Below, piece by piece: positions 1 through 9,017 of a DNA stretch of 64,000 nt (the first letter of the stretch is position 1; every line of letters starts with the position of its first letter). The notes under the pieces were generated by a model that was not told the DNA's origin, did no database searches, and saw nothing but the letters and a program-made list of their open reading frames with translations. The position numbers were made by a program, and so were the translations under genes. The DNA is from Microbacterium sp. SORGH_AS_0969 (lineage in GTDB: Bacteria > Actinomycetota > Actinomycetes > Actinomycetales > Microbacteriaceae), in contig NZ_JAUTAG010000001.1 in assembly GCF_030818255.1 (NCBI RefSeq), forward strand, positions 2,480,001 through 2,544,000, written 5' to 3'.

Positions 1-1080
1 GTCCCCACGCTCCTCTACGTGTTCGCGGCGTCGTCGATGGCCGGGATCTTCCCCGACGTGCCCCAGTGGATCTGGGCGGTGGCGTTCGTCATCATCAACA
101 CCGTCATCAACGTGCTCGGCATCGGCTCGATCAAGCTCGCGAACCGCGTCATGCTCGGCATCCAGCTCCTCTTCGTCGTCATCTTCGTCGTGATCGCCAT
201 GGTCGCCCTCTCCTCAGGAGCGATTCCCGGGGCCGAGTTCTCGATCGCCCCGGTGTGGGATGCCGGAAAGGTCAACCCCGCTCTCATCGCCACCGCTCTC
301 TCGATCGCGGTGCTGAGCTTCCTCGGCTTCGACGGCATCTCGACGATGGCCGAGGAGTCCACCGGTGACCGCAAGTCGGGCGGTCGCGCGATGATCATCG
401 CGCTGCTCGTGGTGGCGGTGCTCTTCATCGCCCAGACGTGGTTCGCCAGCGCCCTGGCCGCAGGCACGATCTCGTTCTCGGACGACGACGTCAACAACGC
501 CTTCTTCCTGCTCGTCGCTCAGGCAGCGGGTTCGGGCTGGGCCACCGCGTTCCTCGCCGTCAACGTCGTCGCGGTCGGCATCGCCAACGCCGTCGCGGCC
601 CAGGCCGCGACCTCGCGCCTGCTGTACTCGATGAGCCGCGACCGGCGCCTCCCCGCCTTCCTGTCGAAGGTCAACTCGCGCCAGGTGCCGTTGGCTGCAA
701 TCCTCTCGGTCAGCGCGATCTCGCTCGTGCTCGTGCTGTTCTTCGTCGGCCAGATCGCCGTGATCTCGTCGCTGGTGAACTTCGGGGCGCTGCTCGGCTT
801 CCTCCTGCTGCACGTCTCGGTCGCGGTCTACTACCTCGGCAAGAAGAAGTCGAAGAACTACCTGCTTCACCTCGTCGTGCCGGTCATCGGATTCCTCATC
901 ATCGGCTACGTGCTGCTGAACGCCGACATCACCGCGAAGGTCGGCGGCATCCTGTGGCTCGTCGTCGGTGGCGTCGTCTACCTCATCTTCGCTCGCAAGA
1001 GCGGTGGCGCGACCGGGCCGCTGCCCGAGCACGCGACGGCGACGGCCGGTGAGGGCGGCGGCGAGGTGGCATCCCGGTGA
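1..1080 (+). CDS. APC-family amino acid/amine permease, C-terminal part (5' end outside window)
   Basis: The reading frame is already open at base 1, so the gene starts upstream; about 359 residues are visible. They form a series of hydrophobic segments separated by short charged loops, typical of the second half of a 12-segment amino acid-polyamine-organocation transporter. The stretch FLGFDGISTMAEES (about bases 319-360) matches the conserved APC segment with a Gly-Phe-(Asp/Glu) motif and a Glu-Glu pair. Another loop reads SRLLYSMSRDRRLP, also characteristic of the family. The end is a short Gly/Ala-rich cytoplasmic tail. The stop overlaps the start of the acetamidase gene (GTGA), so the two are probably co-transcribed and the transporter may import an amide or amine. 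The substrate cannot be read from the sequence. Confidence 0.9.
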   Translation, partial: VPTLLYVFAASSMAGIFPDVPQWIWAVAFVIINTVINVLGIGSIKLANRVMLGIQLLFVVIFVVIAMVALSSGAIPGAEFSIAPVWDAGKVNPALIATALSIAVLSFLGFDGISTMAEESTGDRKSGGRAMIIALLVVAVLFIAQTWFASALAAGTISFSDDDVNNAFFLLVAQAAGSGWATAFLAVNVVAVGIANAVAAQAATSRLLYSMSRDRRLPAFLSKVNSRQVPLAAILSVSAISLVLVLFFVGQIAVISSLVNFGALLGFLLLHVSVAVYYLGKKKSKNYLLHLVVPVIGFLIIGYVLLNADITAKVGGILWLVVGGVVYLIFARKSGGATGPLPEHATATAGEGGGEVASR

Positions 1081-2018
1081 CGGACCACTTCCTGGGCAAG
1101 GAGCACGGACGCCCCGGTCACGATGCGTCGGTGCCGCCCGTGCTGCGCGTGCGGCCCGGCACGGGGGAGCGCCTCGCGTTCCAGACCGACGACGCCGTTT
1201 ACCGCGAGCTGCATGAGCACGGCGACCTCGCGAGGCTCGAGGCACCGCTGAATCCGGTGACCGGCCCCGTGTACGTCGAGGGTGCCCGTCCCGGAGACGC
1301 CCTCGCGGTGACGATCCACGAGATCCGGCTGACCGACACCGGGTGGGCGATGAGCCTGCCCGGTGTCGGGGCCCTGCGCGACCGCATGCCCGACCGCGTC
1401 GTGACGCGTCGCATCCCGATCGACGCCGCCGGAGTGCACCTGACGGATGCCGTGACCGTCGCGCCCCGACCCATGGTGGGCTGCATCGGCACGGCGCCCG
1501 CCTCGGGGGTCGCGAGCACGGTCATGCCCGCCCACGCGATCGGCGGCAACATGGACGTCACCGACATCGCCCCCGGCGCGACGGTGTACCTGCCCGTCGA
1601 GGTCGAGGGGGCGCTCCTCGCGATCGGCGACGTGCACGCGATCATGGCGCGCGGCGAGTCGTCGTTCGTCGCGATCGAGGCCGAGGGCACGGTCGTCGTG
1701 TCGGTGGAGGTGGTCCCGGGCATGGGGCTGCGCGCCCCGCGCATCGCCACGGCCGGGGAGTGGATCTTCGTCGGCCTTGGTGCCACCGTGCAAGAGAGCG
1801 TGCGACGCGGCTACGAGGACGCCTTCGACGCCTTCGTCGACCGCGGATGGGATGCCATGGACGCCTACACCGTGATGAGTGCGCTCGCGCACTCGGAGCT
1901 CGGCGGTCCCACCGGCGCGGTCGATCCGGACCCCCTGCACCCGTTCGACGCGGTGGGGGCGGTCACGCTGCACCGCGTGCCGCGGTCGTTGCTCGACCAG
2001 GGCGCCGACGTCCGCTGA
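1077..2018 (+). CDS. Acetamidase/formamidase family amidohydrolase
   Basis: This 313-residue protein belongs by overall sequence to the FmdA/AmdA family, which hydrolyses short aliphatic amides (formamide, acetamide) to ammonia and the acid. Recognisable pieces are the PVYVEGARPGDALAVTI block near residue 65, the central MVGCIGTAP and HAIGGNMDVTDIAPGATVYLPV segments (about 140-175), and the GDVHAIMARGE block near 190. These carry the metal-binding and active-site residues of the family. The length is typical. The GTG start overlaps the permease stop by four bases (GTGA), which suggests translational coupling. Substrate range within the family is not predictable from sequence alone. Confidence 0.88.
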   Translation: MTDHFLGKEHGRPGHDASVPPVLRVRPGTGERLAFQTDDAVYRELHEHGDLARLEAPLNPVTGPVYVEGARPGDALAVTIHEIRLTDTGWAMSLPGVGALRDRMPDRVVTRRIPIDAAGVHLTDAVTVAPRPMVGCIGTAPASGVASTVMPAHAIGGNMDVTDIAPGATVYLPVEVEGALLAIGDVHAIMARGESSFVAIEAEGTVVVSVEVVPGMGLRAPRIATAGEWIFVGLGATVQESVRRGYEDAFDAFVDRGWDAMDAYTVMSALAHSELGGPTGAVDPDPLHPFDAVGAVTLHRVPRSLLDQGADVR

Positions 2019-2053
2019 GAGAGCCCGCGGCGGGGGACGGGGTCGCCGCCGTG

Positions 2054-2059
2054 TAAGAT
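2054..2059 (+). promoter_or_regulatory. -10 element for tRNA-Ser
   Basis: TAAGAT lies 8 bases before the first base of tRNA-Ser, the expected distance for a sigma-70-type -10 box. No clear -35 box is seen. Confidence 0.55.
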
Positions 2060-2067
2060 CGTCCCTT

Positions 2068-2159
2068 GGAAGTGTGTCCGAGCGGCCTAAGGAGCATGGC
2101 TGGAATCCATGTAGGCGGGGTAACTCGCCTCGCAGGTTCAAATCCTGTCACTTCCGCCA
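2068..2159 (+). tRNA. tRNA-Ser (anticodon GGA)
   Basis: Folds as a class II tRNA. The 7-bp acceptor stem is GGAAGTG (2068-2074) with CACTTCC (2149-2155). The anticodon stem CATGG/CCATG encloses the loop CTGGAAT, giving anticodon GGA, which reads UCC/UCU serine codons. A long variable arm of the serine type precedes a normal T arm. The CCA end is encoded (2157-2159). A strong terminator follows at once. Confidence 0.96.
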
Positions 2160-2163
2160 CGAG

Positions 2164-2197
2164 GAGCCCCGTCCGAACGCAAGTTCGGGCGGGGCTC
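2164..2197 (+). terminator. Intrinsic terminator after tRNA-Ser
   Basis: A 15-bp stem (2164-2178 with 2183-2197, one G-U wobble) has a GCAA loop. It sits 5 bases after the tRNA CCA end. It may also serve the convergent transglutaminase operon ending at 2246. Confidence 0.75.
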
Positions 2198-2245
2198 TCG
2201 CGTTCGTTCCGCGCGGGGCGCGAGACGTCCGGGGGCTCGAACCCG

Positions 2246-4537
2246 CTACGCGCCGACCCGCTCACGCTCTTCGGCAGCCGCCGTCCCCGGTCGCACGACG
2301 AGCGAACGCGGAAGGACCCGCGCGAGCACGCGGCGCGGCCCCGCGACCTGGGCGCTCAGGCTCGCGCCGACCCGCGCGGCGGCGTCGGCGAGGAGCGGTC
2401 CGGCGGTGGCATCCAGCGCGTTCTCGGCGTAGCTGACGCGCTCGACCGCCGCGCGCAGGAGGTCGACACCGTCGGGATCGGCGCCGTGGTCCCGCACCAG
2501 ACGCTCGGCGAACCTCCGCGGCGACTCACCGCCCGGGACCGGGATGCCGAGATCCACCGCGTCGTCCTGCACCGCCGCCCACGCGGCCACGGGGTCTCCC
2601 GCCCGTGCCGCGGTGAGACGCGAACGGCGTCGCAGAGATCGAACCACCGCGGGAACCGCGAGAATCAGGAGCAGCACCGCGATGCCCGCGGCGATCAGCA
2701 GACCCGGACCGATCGCCCGCGTCGCGCCCGCGGTGCTTCCGCTCGACAGTCCGGGGCCGTCCTGGTTTCCGAGCGAGGGGGCGGTCGTGGGTTGGCTGCC
2801 CGGTGCCGCGCTCTGCGACTGCTGCGGAGCGTTGGGGGTGGTGGTCGTGCTGCCCGTGCTGCCGGAGGCGAAGTTCGTGGGGACGCCGAGGCTGTTGGTG
2901 GGCTCGAACGGCACCCAGCCGATGCCCTGGAAATACACCTCGGGCCACGCGTGCAGCTGGCTCGAGGTGACGGTGAACGTGGACCGCTCCTGCCCGATGC
3001 CCGAGCTGGACATCGTGCCGGGCAGGTAGCCCACGACGATGCGTGAGGGCATGTCGAGCGTTCGGGCCATCACGGCGAAGGCCGAGGCGTAGTGAACGCA
3101 GTATCCGGTGCGCGCCTGGAGGAAGTCGGCCACGGCATCCAGTCCCGCCCCGTCGAAGCCCGCCTCGACCGGGGCGTCGAGCGAGTACCGGAACGCGCTG
3201 CTGCGGAACCAGGTCTGCAGGTCGATCAGGGCGTCGTACGGCGACGACGCGCCCGCCGTGATCTCACGGGCGGTGTCGCCGATGATGGCGGGGACGTCGG
3301 CGGGCAGGGCGCGCACCGCATCGCCCAGCTCCGATCCTCCGACGGGACGCGCGCGGATCTGCTCGAGGGTCGGTCGCGGCGCGATCGTCTGCACCTCGTA
3401 GTCCTGGTCGCGCGACGAGCCCGCGCGCGACACGATCGTGCGGTTGTCCGGCATCCCGAGCCAGTCGCCCTGCAGACCCGTCACGGTCGTCGCGGGGGAG
3501 GGGACGGGGAGCCACGGGCTGTCGAGCTCGCCGACCGAGATGTCGGTCGTGTACTGCGCGACCGCGATGTCAGGGTCGATCTCCGGGGCCGCGAACACCG
3601 GGCCGTCGTCGGGGACGTTCACGGTGTCGGCGCGGTCGGGCTGCCACACCGAGCCGTCGAAGCTCGAGAGCGTCACCGCGCGCAGGTAGGGCGGTGTGGG
3701 TGCGTCCGTCTGCAGCGTGAGCACGTCGACGTCGCGCGGCTGGCGCAGGTCGTTGCCGAGCTCGAGGTTGGGGTTGATCGTCGTTCCGTATCCGCCCGTC
3801 CCGCCGGAGGCGAAGCGCAGGGCCGGTTGGGGGAGGAGGGGCGTCGCGACGACGGCGACGAGCACCGCGACCGCCGCGATGCCGAGGGCGGTGGCAGAGG
3901 CGCCGCGTCCGCGCGCGCGACTCCCGCCGTGCCGCGAACGTGTGTCGACGCGGAGGAGGAAGAGGAGCGCCAGGGCCAGCAGCACGAATCCGGGCACGTC
4001 GACATCTGCGGGGATCGCGATGGTCGGGATGAGCGAGACCGCGACGAGACCCACGGCGGCGAGCAGCGGCATCCGGGCCGTGAGCACGACGTGGTCGAGG
4101 ACGATGGCGAGGGCGCCGATCGCCGCGACCAGCACGAACGCGAGTCCCACGCCCGGAGCGACCGGGGCGACACCGGTGCGGATCTCTTCCGATGCCGCAG
4201 AGACGAGACCGGGCACGGTGCCCACAGTCGCGGAGCTCGGGATGACCCACAGCACCGCGGTGGCACGCCCGAACAGGGCCGTGAGCGCGAAGATCCAGAT
4301 GCCGAGCTCGATCACCGTCGCGACGAGCGCCGGCAGCGCGCACAGCCGCGCGATCAGACCGGCCCCGAGGATCGCCGCCGCGAGGAACCCGGCCTGCACG
4401 GTCCACGAGCCCGGCGCCATGACCGAGAACACCGGGAGCATCGCGGCGGCGATCGCCGCGAACAGTCCGAGGGTCAGAAGTGACGCATCGCGGCGGCGGC
4501 GCGGGGTGCGCAGCTCCGTCACGTCACCGGCCGACAT
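2246..4537 (-). CDS. TgpA-like membrane-anchored transglutaminase-domain protein
   Basis: A 763-residue protein with several N-terminal membrane segments (about residues 20-200), an extracytoplasmic transglutaminase-like domain, a Ser/Thr/Gly-rich linker, one more membrane segment and a cytoplasmic DUF4129-like tail. The papain-like active site is visible: Cys480 in GYCVHYASAF, His529 in LHAWPEVYF, and the acidic residue in GWVPFEPT (Glu545). The ATG at 4537 was chosen because GAGAGGGGA precedes it and because longer forms run through low-quality Arg/Ser/Pro sequence. It overlaps the end of the DUF58 gene by 14 bases. MoxR / DUF58 / transglutaminase triads are common in bacteria and are thought to act on envelope proteins; the substrate here is unknown. 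Confidence 0.88.
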   Translation of the reverse strand: MSAGDVTELRTPRRRRDASLLTLGLFAAIAAAMLPVFSVMAPGSWTVQAGFLAAAILGAGLIARLCALPALVATVIELGIWIFALTALFGRATAVLWVIPSSATVGTVPGLVSAASEEIRTGVAPVAPGVGLAFVLVAAIGALAIVLDHVVLTARMPLLAAVGLVAVSLIPTIAIPADVDVPGFVLLALALLFLLRVDTRSRHGGSRARGRGASATALGIAAVAVLVAVVATPLLPQPALRFASGGTGGYGTTINPNLELGNDLRQPRDVDVLTLQTDAPTPPYLRAVTLSSFDGSVWQPDRADTVNVPDDGPVFAAPEIDPDIAVAQYTTDISVGELDSPWLPVPSPATTVTGLQGDWLGMPDNRTIVSRAGSSRDQDYEVQTIAPRPTLEQIRARPVGGSELGDAVRALPADVPAIIGDTAREITAGASSPYDALIDLQTWFRSSAFRYSLDAPVEAGFDGAGLDAVADFLQARTGYCVHYASAFAVMARTLDMPSRIVVGYLPGTMSSSGIGQERSTFTVTSSQLHAWPEVYFQGIGWVPFEPTNSLGVPTNFASGSTGSTTTTPNAPQQSQSAAPGSQPTTAPSLGNQDGPGLSSGSTAGATRAIGPGLLIAAGIAVLLLILAVPAVVRSLRRRSRLTAARAGDPVAAWAAVQDDAVDLGIPVPGGESPRRFAERLVRDHGADPDGVDLLRAAVERVSYAENALDATAGPLLADAAARVGASLSAQVAGPRRVLARVLPRSLVVRPGTAAAEERERVGA

Positions 4538-5768
4538 CGGCGAGTCCCCTCTCGGTCGCGTCGGCCCACGCCGCGGCGATGTCGCCGCCGGGACGGACGG
4601 ATGCCACGCGCCACCCCGCGGCGAGGGGAGCGTCGAGGTCGGGCTGGGGCGCGACCACGACCATGATCGGCAGCGCCGAGCGCTGCGCGAAGGCGCCGGG
4701 AACCAGCGCGGGGTCACGCGAGGGGTCGGACGTGACGACCACGACCGGTCCCATCATGACCGCGGCAGACGCGGGAATCACGCGCGCGGACGAACCGTCG
4801 ACGCGCGCGGTCAGGCCGGCGAACGACGCCGCGAGCGCGCGCGCCTCTCCCTCTTCTCCGCCGTCGACGGGCTCGGCCAGGAGCTCGCCGTCGCTGTCGA
4901 CGACGTCGACCGTGTACCCCTCGTGCACCAGGCGTGCGACCGCCGACACGCACGCCGAGACCGCGGTCTCGAAAGCGATGTCGGCGCTCGGCGCCTCGCC
5001 GGCCGCGGCGGACCACCGCGACGGGGCACGATCGAGCACGACGGTCGCCGCGGGGCTGGACTCCTGTTCCTCCTGGCGCACCATGAGGGTGTCGCGATGC
5101 GCGGTCGCGCGCCAGTGGATGCGCCGCATCGAGTCGCCCGGGGCGTAGGGACGGGCGACCAGGTTGTCGACGCCCTCCCCGAGCTGCAGCGCAGAGGACT
5201 GCCGGGTACCGCCCGCCTCGCCCCCGGTCGGGGGAAGCGGCGGAAGGTCGACGATCGCGGGGGCGACCGTGATCGGGGAGGGCCGCCCGAGCTTGAATCG
5301 GCGACGGACGAGGCCGAACGGGTCGGTCGTGACGACCTCGAGGGGTCCCAGCGCATGAACGCCCCGCTCGCGGCCGACGATCTCGTAACGGAGCTCGACG
5401 GGGACGGTGTCGCGGCCGAGCGATGACGCCGTCGCCGGGAACAGACCCCGCGCGTTCCCGCTCACCCCCGCGGGAAGGGCGTCGGCCCATCGGCCGGGAG
5501 CGGTCGGCAGGGCCGTCTGCAGGCCGACGCGCACGACGACGTCGGTGCGCGATCCCACGTCGATCACGTCGGGGCGGACGGTCCGCGTGACGCGGTCGGT
5601 GCGCCGCGCGATCAGGAGGGTGACGGCGGCCGCGGCCAGCAGCGCGGCCATGAGCACGCCGAAGTACATCAGTTCGGGGATGCCGGCCCGCTGCGCGATG
5701 ACGAGGGAGGCGACCGCGAGCACCGCGGCACCGCTGCCCCGGAGGGTCAGCGGCCACCGGCGTCTCAT
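4524..5768 (-). CDS. DUF58 domain-containing membrane protein
   Basis: A 414-residue protein with two membrane segments at the N-terminus (about residues 10-55). The DUF58 signature follows at residues 206-220: RPYAPGDSMRRIHWR. The C-terminal half resembles a von Willebrand A-like fold, as expected for the family. It is the middle gene of a three-gene operon, 7 bases after the MoxR ATPase stop and overlapping the transglutaminase start. DUF58 proteins are generally partners of MoxR ATPases; a role in assembling or activating the transglutaminase module is an inference from gene order. Confidence 0.9.
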   Translation of the reverse strand: MRRRWPLTLRGSGAAVLAVASLVIAQRAGIPELMYFGVLMAALLAAAAVTLLIARRTDRVTRTVRPDVIDVGSRTDVVVRVGLQTALPTAPGRWADALPAGVSGNARGLFPATASSLGRDTVPVELRYEIVGRERGVHALGPLEVVTTDPFGLVRRRFKLGRPSPITVAPAIVDLPPLPPTGGEAGGTRQSSALQLGEGVDNLVARPYAPGDSMRRIHWRATAHRDTLMVRQEEQESSPAATVVLDRAPSRWSAAAGEAPSADIAFETAVSACVSAVARLVHEGYTVDVVDSDGELLAEPVDGGEEGEARALAASFAGLTARVDGSSARVIPASAAVMMGPVVVVTSDPSRDPALVPGAFAQRSALPIMVVVAPQPDLDAPLAAGWRVASVRPGGDIAAAWADATERGLADVGR

Positions 5769-5775
5769 CGGGTCC

Positions 5776-6816
5776 TCACGCTCGGGCGGCGAGCGGGACG
5801 CGCACGCTCGCGGCGATGCGGTCGAGCGCCTCGGACACCACGACCGCTCCCGCGCGGCCGCCCGCGGCGGAGCGGTTCGCGATGAGGCGGTGACCGAACA
5901 CCGGGTTGAGCAGCGACGTCAGGTCGTCGGGGATGACGTAGGCGCGCCCGTCGAGCGCCGCCCGGACCTTGGCCGCACGGACCAGCTGCAGCGTGGCCCG
6001 CGGGCTCGCACCCAGGCGGATGTCGGGGTGGCTCCGCGTCGCCTGAGCCAGCGCCACGACGTACTCCTCGAGCGCGGGGGCGACGTGCACCCCACGGGCC
6101 CAGGCGATCATCGCGGTGACCTGCCGCGCGGTCACGACGGGCACGATCCCGTCCAAGGGGTTCACCGAGTCGCGCTGGCGCAGCATGAGCGCTTCGGCGG
6201 CGGCATCGGGGTAGCCCATCGAGATGCGCAGGAGGAAGCGGTCGCGCTGAGCCTCGGGGAGGGCGTAGGTGCCCTCCATCTCGAAGGGGTTCTGCGTCGC
6301 CACGACGAGGAACGGGGAGGGCAGCACGTGCGTCCGCCCGTCGATCGTCACCTGGCGCTCCTCCATCGCCTCGAGCAGCGACGATTGCGTCTTGGGGGAG
6401 GAGCGGTTGATCTCGTCGGCAATGACGATGTTGGCGAACACCGCGCCAGGCGTGAACTCGAATTGCCGCGTGACCGGGTTGAAAACCGAGACGCCCGTGA
6501 TGTCTCCCGGGAGGAGGTCGGGCGTGAACTGGATGCGTCGCACGTCGGCGTCGACCGTCGCGGCCAGCGCGCGGGCGAGCATGGTCTTGCCCACCCCGGG
6601 GACGTCCTCGATGAGCAGGTGCCCCTCGGCCAGGAGCGCGATCAGAGCGCTCTGGACGGCCTCCGGCTTGCCGTCGATGACGTTCGAGACGGATGCCGTG
6701 ATCTGATCGGTCAGCCGGGCGAAGGACTCCGCGGTGAGCGGCTCGTCACTTCCCGGGCGGGCGGTCTCGGTGCGGCGGAGTCGCGATGCCGCCTCGGGCG
6801 TGGCCGTCTCGTCCAT
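5776..6816 (-). CDS. MoxR-family AAA+ ATPase
   Basis: A 346-residue single-domain AAA+ protein of typical MoxR length. The Walker A motif DVPGVGKTMLARALA lies near residue 75 and Walker B with the family signature (IADEINRSSPKTQ) near 135; the sensor region VATQNPFEMEGTYALPEAQ follows. Such proteins act as ATP-driven chaperones. It is the first gene of the MoxR / DUF58 / transglutaminase operon, read leftward from the promoter region shared with the ROK kinase. A TACGAT hexamer on the minus strand (6871-6866) is a plausible -10 box. Confidence 0.94.
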   Translation of the reverse strand: MDETATPEAASRLRRTETARPGSDEPLTAESFARLTDQITASVSNVIDGKPEAVQSALIALLAEGHLLIEDVPGVGKTMLARALAATVDADVRRIQFTPDLLPGDITGVSVFNPVTRQFEFTPGAVFANIVIADEINRSSPKTQSSLLEAMEERQVTIDGRTHVLPSPFLVVATQNPFEMEGTYALPEAQRDRFLLRISMGYPDAAAEALMLRQRDSVNPLDGIVPVVTARQVTAMIAWARGVHVAPALEEYVVALAQATRSHPDIRLGASPRATLQLVRAAKVRAALDGRAYVIPDDLTSLLNPVFGHRLIANRSAAGGRAGAVVVSEALDRIAASVRVPLAARA

Positions 6817-6979
6817 GGCATCCCTCGTGTCGATGGGCGGCGGCAGCCGTTGCCGCCGTGACCTGATCGTAACCTGCGCCGCGGGGCTCGGGGCCGTCCG
6901 GGGCGCGGTGCACAGGCGTCACTCGGCGGATGCACCGGCCCCTAGGATCGGGGAGCATTCGTTCACCCGAGGAGCGCGC
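6817..6979. promoter_or_regulatory. Divergent promoter region (MoxR operon / ROK kinase)
   Basis: 163 bases separate two divergent start codons. Candidate -10 boxes are TACGAT on the minus strand (6871-6866) and TAGGAT on the plus strand (6943-6948). A GAGGAG ribosome-binding site precedes the ROK kinase ATG. No clear operator palindrome was seen. Confidence 0.45.
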
Positions 6980-7912
6980 ATGTCCGATGCCACCCCGTCC
7001 CTGCCCGCGTACACCCACGTTCTCGCCGTCGACATCGGCGGGACGAAGGTCGACGCTGCCGTCGTGTCGGTCGCCGGCGAGGTGGTGCGAGAGAGCGTGA
7101 CGCGCCGGCCCACCGGGCGCGAGAACGACCGCAAGGCCATCGCACGCAACGTCCGCGAAGCGGCGGAGGGGGCGCTGGCTGCGGTCCCCGGTCTGCGTGT
7201 CGGCGCGATCGGCGTCGGCAGCGCCGGACCGGTCGACCTCCCGTCGCGCTCGGTCTCGCCGCTCAACCTGCCCCAGGCCGCCGGTCTCCCGATCGACGAG
7301 GTGCTGAGCGGTCTGATCGACGGTCCGATCACGCTCGCCCTCGACGGCACGTGCATCGCGCTCGCCGAGCACTGGCGGGGATCTCTGCGCGGATGCCGGA
7401 ACGCGATGGCGATCGTCGTCTCCACGGGGGTCGGCGGAGGATTCGTCCTGGACGGGCGTCCGATGGGCGGGGCGAGCGGCAACGCGGGTCACCTCGGGCA
7501 GACGTTCGTGCGCACGATCCACGACGGTGACGCCGTGGCATCCACTCTCGAAGCCGTGGCCGCCGGTCCCGGAACCGTCGCGTGGGCGCGCACGCAGGGC
7601 TGGGAGGGTGCCACCGGACTCGACCTGGCGGCGTCGTACCGTGCCGGCGACGAGATCGCCCGCGCCGCCGTGTCGCGCTCGGCGACCGCGGTCGGCCAGG
7701 CCATCGCCGCGGCGGCGACGCTGTGCGACCTCGAAGCGGTCGCGATCGCGGGCGGGTTCTCGCAGGTCGCCGACGACTACGTCGATCAGGTGCGCGTGGC
7801 GGTGGAGGCCGCGGCGGTGCACGCCTACGCGCGACGCTGTCGCATCGTCGGCTCGGGCCTGGACGGCGACGGGCCCCTGCTGGGCGCAGCGGCGCTCGCG
7901 CTCGGCGCCTGA
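6980..7912 (+). CDS. ROK-family sugar kinase, zinc-site motif absent
   Basis: A 310-residue ROK protein without a DNA-binding domain, hence a likely sugar kinase. The phosphate-binding DIGGTKVDAAVV motif is at the N-terminus and a second phosphate motif STGVGGGFVLDG is central. The usual catalytic segment is altered but keeps the Asp (LALDGTCIALAE). The expected zinc-binding motif CxCGxxGCxE is missing: after NAGHLGQ the chain reads TFVRTIHDGDAVASTLEA with no cysteines. The ATG at 6980 follows GAGGAG; frames opening earlier run through promoter sequence. The gene lies next to remnants of a ROK repressor and an alpha-mannosidase, suggesting an ancestral glycan-use cluster. Substrate (glucose, mannose, N-acetylmannosamine) is undetermined. 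Confidence 0.85.
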   Translation: MSDATPSLPAYTHVLAVDIGGTKVDAAVVSVAGEVVRESVTRRPTGRENDRKAIARNVREAAEGALAAVPGLRVGAIGVGSAGPVDLPSRSVSPLNLPQAAGLPIDEVLSGLIDGPITLALDGTCIALAEHWRGSLRGCRNAMAIVVSTGVGGGFVLDGRPMGGASGNAGHLGQTFVRTIHDGDAVASTLEAVAAGPGTVAWARTQGWEGATGLDLAASYRAGDEIARAAVSRSATAVGQAIAAAATLCDLEAVAIAGGFSQVADDYVDQVRVAVEAAAVHAYARRCRIVGSGLDGDGPLLGAAALALGA

Positions 7913-8002
7913 CGGACGACGACGCGGCGGGGCACGGCTTCTACGCGGGCGTACGCTGAGCGGGGGTCTGCGACGCGGGCCGGCGAGCGAGAGTGGGAAG
8001 CG

Positions 8003-8275
8003 ATGCGGACGGGGGCGAACCTGCCGGCGGTCGGCGAGTACAACCAGACCCTCGTGCTCGACCTCATCCGCCGTGCACCGGAGGGGCTGAGCCGCGTGGA
8101 GCTGTCGGCGCGCACCGGACTCAGCGCCCAGACCCTCAGCAACGTCACGCGACGCCTCGCCGACGAGGGGCTGATCGTCGAGGCGGGCAAGGTCATCTCG
8201 GGTCCCGGCAAGCCTCGCACCCTGTTGAAGCTCGAGCCCCGCTCGCGTTTCGCCGTTCTCGCCGAGGCGGGGCAC
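8003..8275 (+). pseudogene. ROK-family transcriptional repressor, N-terminal remnant
   Basis: From ATG 8003 the frame encodes a winged helix-turn-helix typical of NagC/XylR-type ROK repressors: residues read EYNQTLVLDLIRRAPEGLSR, then a recognition segment with TGLSAQTLSNVTRRL and the wing GPGKPRTLLKLEPRSRFAV. ROK repressors then continue for some 300 residues of sugar-binding ROK domain. Here similarity stops near base 8260-8280 and the next recognisable sequence is the tail of an alpha-mannosidase in a different frame. If translated, this frame would run to 8488 with meaningless residues. The junction position is approximate. A -10-like TACGCT precedes the gene. Confidence 0.8.
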
Positions 8276-9003
8276 GCCTCTCGCTCGACGTGGACTGGCA
8301 CGAGCAGCAGAAGCTGCTCAAGCTCGGGGTCCCCGTGGACGTGCACACCGACCGCGCGGCATCCGAGATCCAGTTCGGACACATCGTGCGCCCGACCCAC
8401 ACGAACACGTCGGGGGACTCGGCCCGCTTCGAGACCGCCGCGCACCGCTGGGTGCGGGTCGCCGAGCCCGGCTTCGGCGTCGCGGTGACGAACGACTCGA
8501 CGTACGGTCACGACATCACGCGCCACGAGCGCGAGGCCGGCGGCACGTACTCGCTCGTGCGTCTGTCGATCATCCGCTCGGCGATGTTCCCCGACCCGGG
8601 CCAGGACCAGGGTGTGCACCACCTTGAGGTGGGCATCGTCGTCGAGGCCGAGGTCGTGGATGCCGTGGCCGAGGGCTACCGGACGAACCTGCCCGCGCGG
8701 GTGGTGACGGATGCCGCCGAGGAATCGGTCGCCCCGCTGGTGACGATCGATCAGCCGGGCGTGGTCGTCGAGGCGATCAAGCTCGCGCAGGACGGCTCGG
8801 GAGACGTCGTCGTGCGCCTGTACGAGGCGCTCGGTCAGCGGGTGCACGCGCGCCTCGAGGCCGGGTTCTACGTCGCCCGCGTGAGCGAGACCGACCTGCT
8901 GGAGCGTGACGTGGATGCCGCAGCGGTGACCGCTGTGCAGGGCGGCGTCGTGGATCTCGAGCTGCGTCCGTTCCAGCTCGTCACGGTGCGGTTGTCGCGC
9001 TGA
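8276..9003 (+). pseudogene. GH38 alpha-mannosidase, C-terminal remnant
   Basis: About 240 residues match the C-terminal beta domain of family 38 glycoside hydrolases: LDVDWHEQQKLLKLGVPVDV, GHIVRPTHTNTSGDSARFE, and HRWVRVAEPGFGVAVTNDS are family blocks. The catalytic N-terminal domain (about 700 residues) is absent, so it cannot be an active mannosidase. No plausible start codon or ribosome-binding site opens this frame; it is joined to the ROK repressor head out of frame. The best explanation is a deletion fusing two genes of a former glycan-degradation cluster. A strong terminator follows the stop. Confidence 0.85.
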
Positions 9004-9017
9004 CATCCGACTGACAC

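Noticed and set aside
2246..4717. A longer transglutaminase starting at 4717
   Set aside because: The first 60 residues are Arg/Ser/Pro-rich and overlap DUF58 coding sequence; the ATG at 4537 has a good ribosome-binding site.
6957..6968. GTTCACC before the ROK kinase as a PHO box
   Set aside because: Only a single copy without 11-base repetition; the same word also occurs alone near 30031 and 42362.
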